From NCBI GenBank assembly GCA_016926925.1, contig JAFGNQ010000050.1, positions 1 to 5,143 of the forward strand: DNA of 5,143 nucleotides. Direction: 5' to 3'. Below are positions 4,295-5,143 of the stretch, one piece after another (the first letter of the stretch is position 1; each line of letters starts with the position of its first letter). Under the pieces are notes generated by a model. It made no database searches and was not told where the DNA came from. It saw nothing but the letters and a program-made list of their open reading frames with translations. The translations under genes were made by a program, and so were the position numbers. This stretch comes from Candidatus Aminicenantota bacterium. Lineage in GTDB: Bacteria > Acidobacteriota > Aminicenantia > Aminicenantales > Aminicenantaceae.

Positions 4295-4429
4295 ATGAAA
4301 AGAACGTTCCAGCCCAATAAAAGAAAACGAAAAAAGAATCACGGTTTTCTGGTGCGCATGAGAACCAAGGGCGGACAGAATGTGATCAAGAGCAGACGGC
4401 AGAAAGGTAGAAAAAGACTTTCCGCTTGA
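4295..4429 (+). CDS. rpmH: 50S ribosomal protein L34
   Basis: The 44-residue product is the full standard L34, a small, very basic protein of the large ribosomal subunit. It has the family's MKRTFQPN start, the [17 protein letters not shown] core and the [11 protein letters not shown] end. ATG 4295 is fixed by this N-terminus; the SD is weak (purine-rich GAAAGAA at 4281-4287). Its TGA shares one base with the ATG of rnpA (TGATG), so the two are translationally coupled in the conserved rpmH-rnpA-yidD-yidC cluster. Confidence 0.98.
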   Translation: MKRTFQPNKRKRKKNHGFLVRMRTKGGQNVIKSRRQKGRKRLSA

Positions 4430-4785
4430 TGTCAGAGTCTCTCACGCCTCAAGAGAGAATTAGAAAAAAGAAAGAATTTACTTTTCTTTATGATAAAGGC
4501 AATCGATACAGAGGAAGATACTTCAACCTCGTCTACCTCGCCAATGATTTGAGCTATTCCAGGATAGCTGTGGTTGCCAGCAAAAAAGTGGGTCATGCTG
4601 TTGTGAGAAATAAAATCAAAAGGCGCTTCAGAGCCCTCTTCCGCAGAAATAAGCACCTACTCGCCAAATCAACGGATCTCATCATCATTGCCAAAAAAAA
4701 TGCCCCATTCGCACCCTGGACAGAACTTCAAGAAGACTTCCTCAAGGCATTGCAGACATTGAGCCGGAATCATCAGCACTCATGA
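4429..4785 (+). CDS. rnpA: ribonuclease P protein component
   Basis: The basic protein subunit that assists RNase P RNA in removing 5' leaders from pre-tRNAs. The 118 residues are family-typical: RIRKKKEFTFLYDKGNRYRGRYF near the N-terminus, then the RNR signature VVRNKIKRRFR (58-68) preceded by SKKVGHA, and the DLIIIAKK strand (83-90). The frame is open one codon further to a TTG at 4426, but ATG 4429, overlapping the rpmH stop by one base, is the natural coupled start. Its TGA overlaps the yidD ATG by 4 bases (ATGA at 4782-4785). Confidence 0.96.
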   Translation: MSESLTPQERIRKKKEFTFLYDKGNRYRGRYFNLVYLANDLSYSRIAVVASKKVGHAVVRNKIKRRFRALFRRNKHLLAKSTDLIIIAKKNAPFAPWTELQEDFLKALQTLSRNHQHS

Positions 4786-4991
4786 AAAAAGCTGTTCTAT
4801 TACTGATCAAAACCTATAAAAAATGGCTCTCTCCTCTGCTCGGTCAGCACTGCCGATTCTTTCCCACCTGCTCGGATTACACCTATGACGCCATCACCAA
4901 ACACGGTCTGCTCAAGGGGCTGATTCTAGGCAGTAAAAGACTCCTTAAATGCCACCCATTCCATCCTGGAGGAATCGATCCCGTGCCGTAA
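4782..4991 (+). CDS. yidD: membrane protein insertion efficiency factor YidD
   Basis: A 69-residue YidD, a small membrane-associated protein that aids insertion of inner-membrane proteins together with YidC. Family marks are all present: an amphipathic N-terminal helix (about 1-20, LLLIKTYKKWLSPLLG), CRFFPTCSDY with C24 and C30, and the end RLLKCHPFHPGGIDPVP with C57. The 4-nt overlap with rnpA and the 11-nt gap to yidC are typical of this cluster. Confidence 0.97.
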   Translation: MKKAVLLLIKTYKKWLSPLLGQHCRFFPTCSDYTYDAITKHGLLKGLILGSKRLLKCHPFHPGGIDPVP

Positions 4992-5002
4992 AGGAAATCC
5001 AC

Positions 5003-5143
5003 ATGGAAAAGCGATTACTTTTAGCCATTGTTCTTTCCTTCGTCGTCCTTTTTGTCTATCAAGCCGTATTCGTAAAACACGAGCCGCCTCCGGAACCGGT
5101 GCCTGCCCAGCGCCCCGAACTCGCACCCAAGTCCGAAGCACCG
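5003..5143 (+). CDS. yidC: membrane protein insertase YidC, N-terminal part
   Basis: Cut by the window end; 47 codons are visible. ATG 5003 has AAGGAAA at 4991-4997. The product begins MEKRLLLAIVLSFVVLFVYQ, a first transmembrane segment at about residues 4-23, followed by a Pro/Glu-rich stretch (PPPEPVPAQRPELAPKSEAP) that leads towards the periplasmic domain of Gram-negative YidC. Identification relies on this N-terminal pattern plus its place directly behind rpmH-rnpA-yidD. The conserved insertase domain lies outside the window. Confidence 0.9.
   Translation, partial: MEKRLLLAIVLSFVVLFVYQAVFVKHEPPPEPVPAQRPELAPKSEAP

Overview
The window looks like chromosomal DNA of a Gram-negative bacterium of moderate GC content. 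The gene set (an Hfq-like protein with a long basic head and tail, PdxA, exonuclease III, SmpB, a CarD/CdnL protein, then rpmH-rnpA-yidD-yidC with the long Gram-negative type of YidC N-terminus) would fit a member of the former Deltaproteobacteria (Desulfobacterota). That placement is inference from gene content only.

Left part (1-2373, plus strand): a regulatory region with a pair of 22-23 bp direct repeats and a good extended -10 promoter leads into a divergent Hfq-family gene. Its 3' end overlaps the GTG-started pdxA by 50 nt. An exonuclease III gene (xth) follows after a 67-nt gap.

Middle (2421-3683, minus strand): smpB and a CarD-family gene, each with its own candidate promoter. The carD promoter has both consensus hexamers (TTGACA, 17 nt, TATAAT). 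It sits so close to the ATG that the mRNA should be almost leaderless, so the more upstream TTG start is very unlikely.

Accessory island (about 3750-4230): between the divergent carD and rpmH promoters lies a stretch of roughly 550 nt without a conventional gene. It holds two alternating repeat families (A-B-A-B, spaced about 127 nt). Between B1 and A2 is a compact structured RNA: a 12-bp terminal hairpin, a closing stem, a small hairpin whose loop can pair as a pseudoknot with a second domain, an 8-bp stem and a 7-bp 3' hairpin. It is followed at once by a strong ribosome binding site and ATG, but the reading frame is only 18 codons. An upstream, degenerate copy has the same 3' RNA end, RBS and ATG, with a frame of 24 codons. 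The ATGA at the 5' edge, the pseudoknotted RNA, the RNA-RBS-ORF order and the small hairpin at the right end fit HEARO RNA, the omega-RNA of IscB nucleases carried by IS200/IS605-type elements. Here the IscB gene is absent, so these look like tandem, nuclease-less elements. The assignment is by pattern recognition and has not been confirmed by a covariance search.

Right part (4231-5143, plus strand): the rpmH promoter starts directly at the edge of the last repeat and drives the conserved rpmH-rnpA-yidD-yidC cluster. The genes overlap or nearly abut, and yidC runs off the window end.
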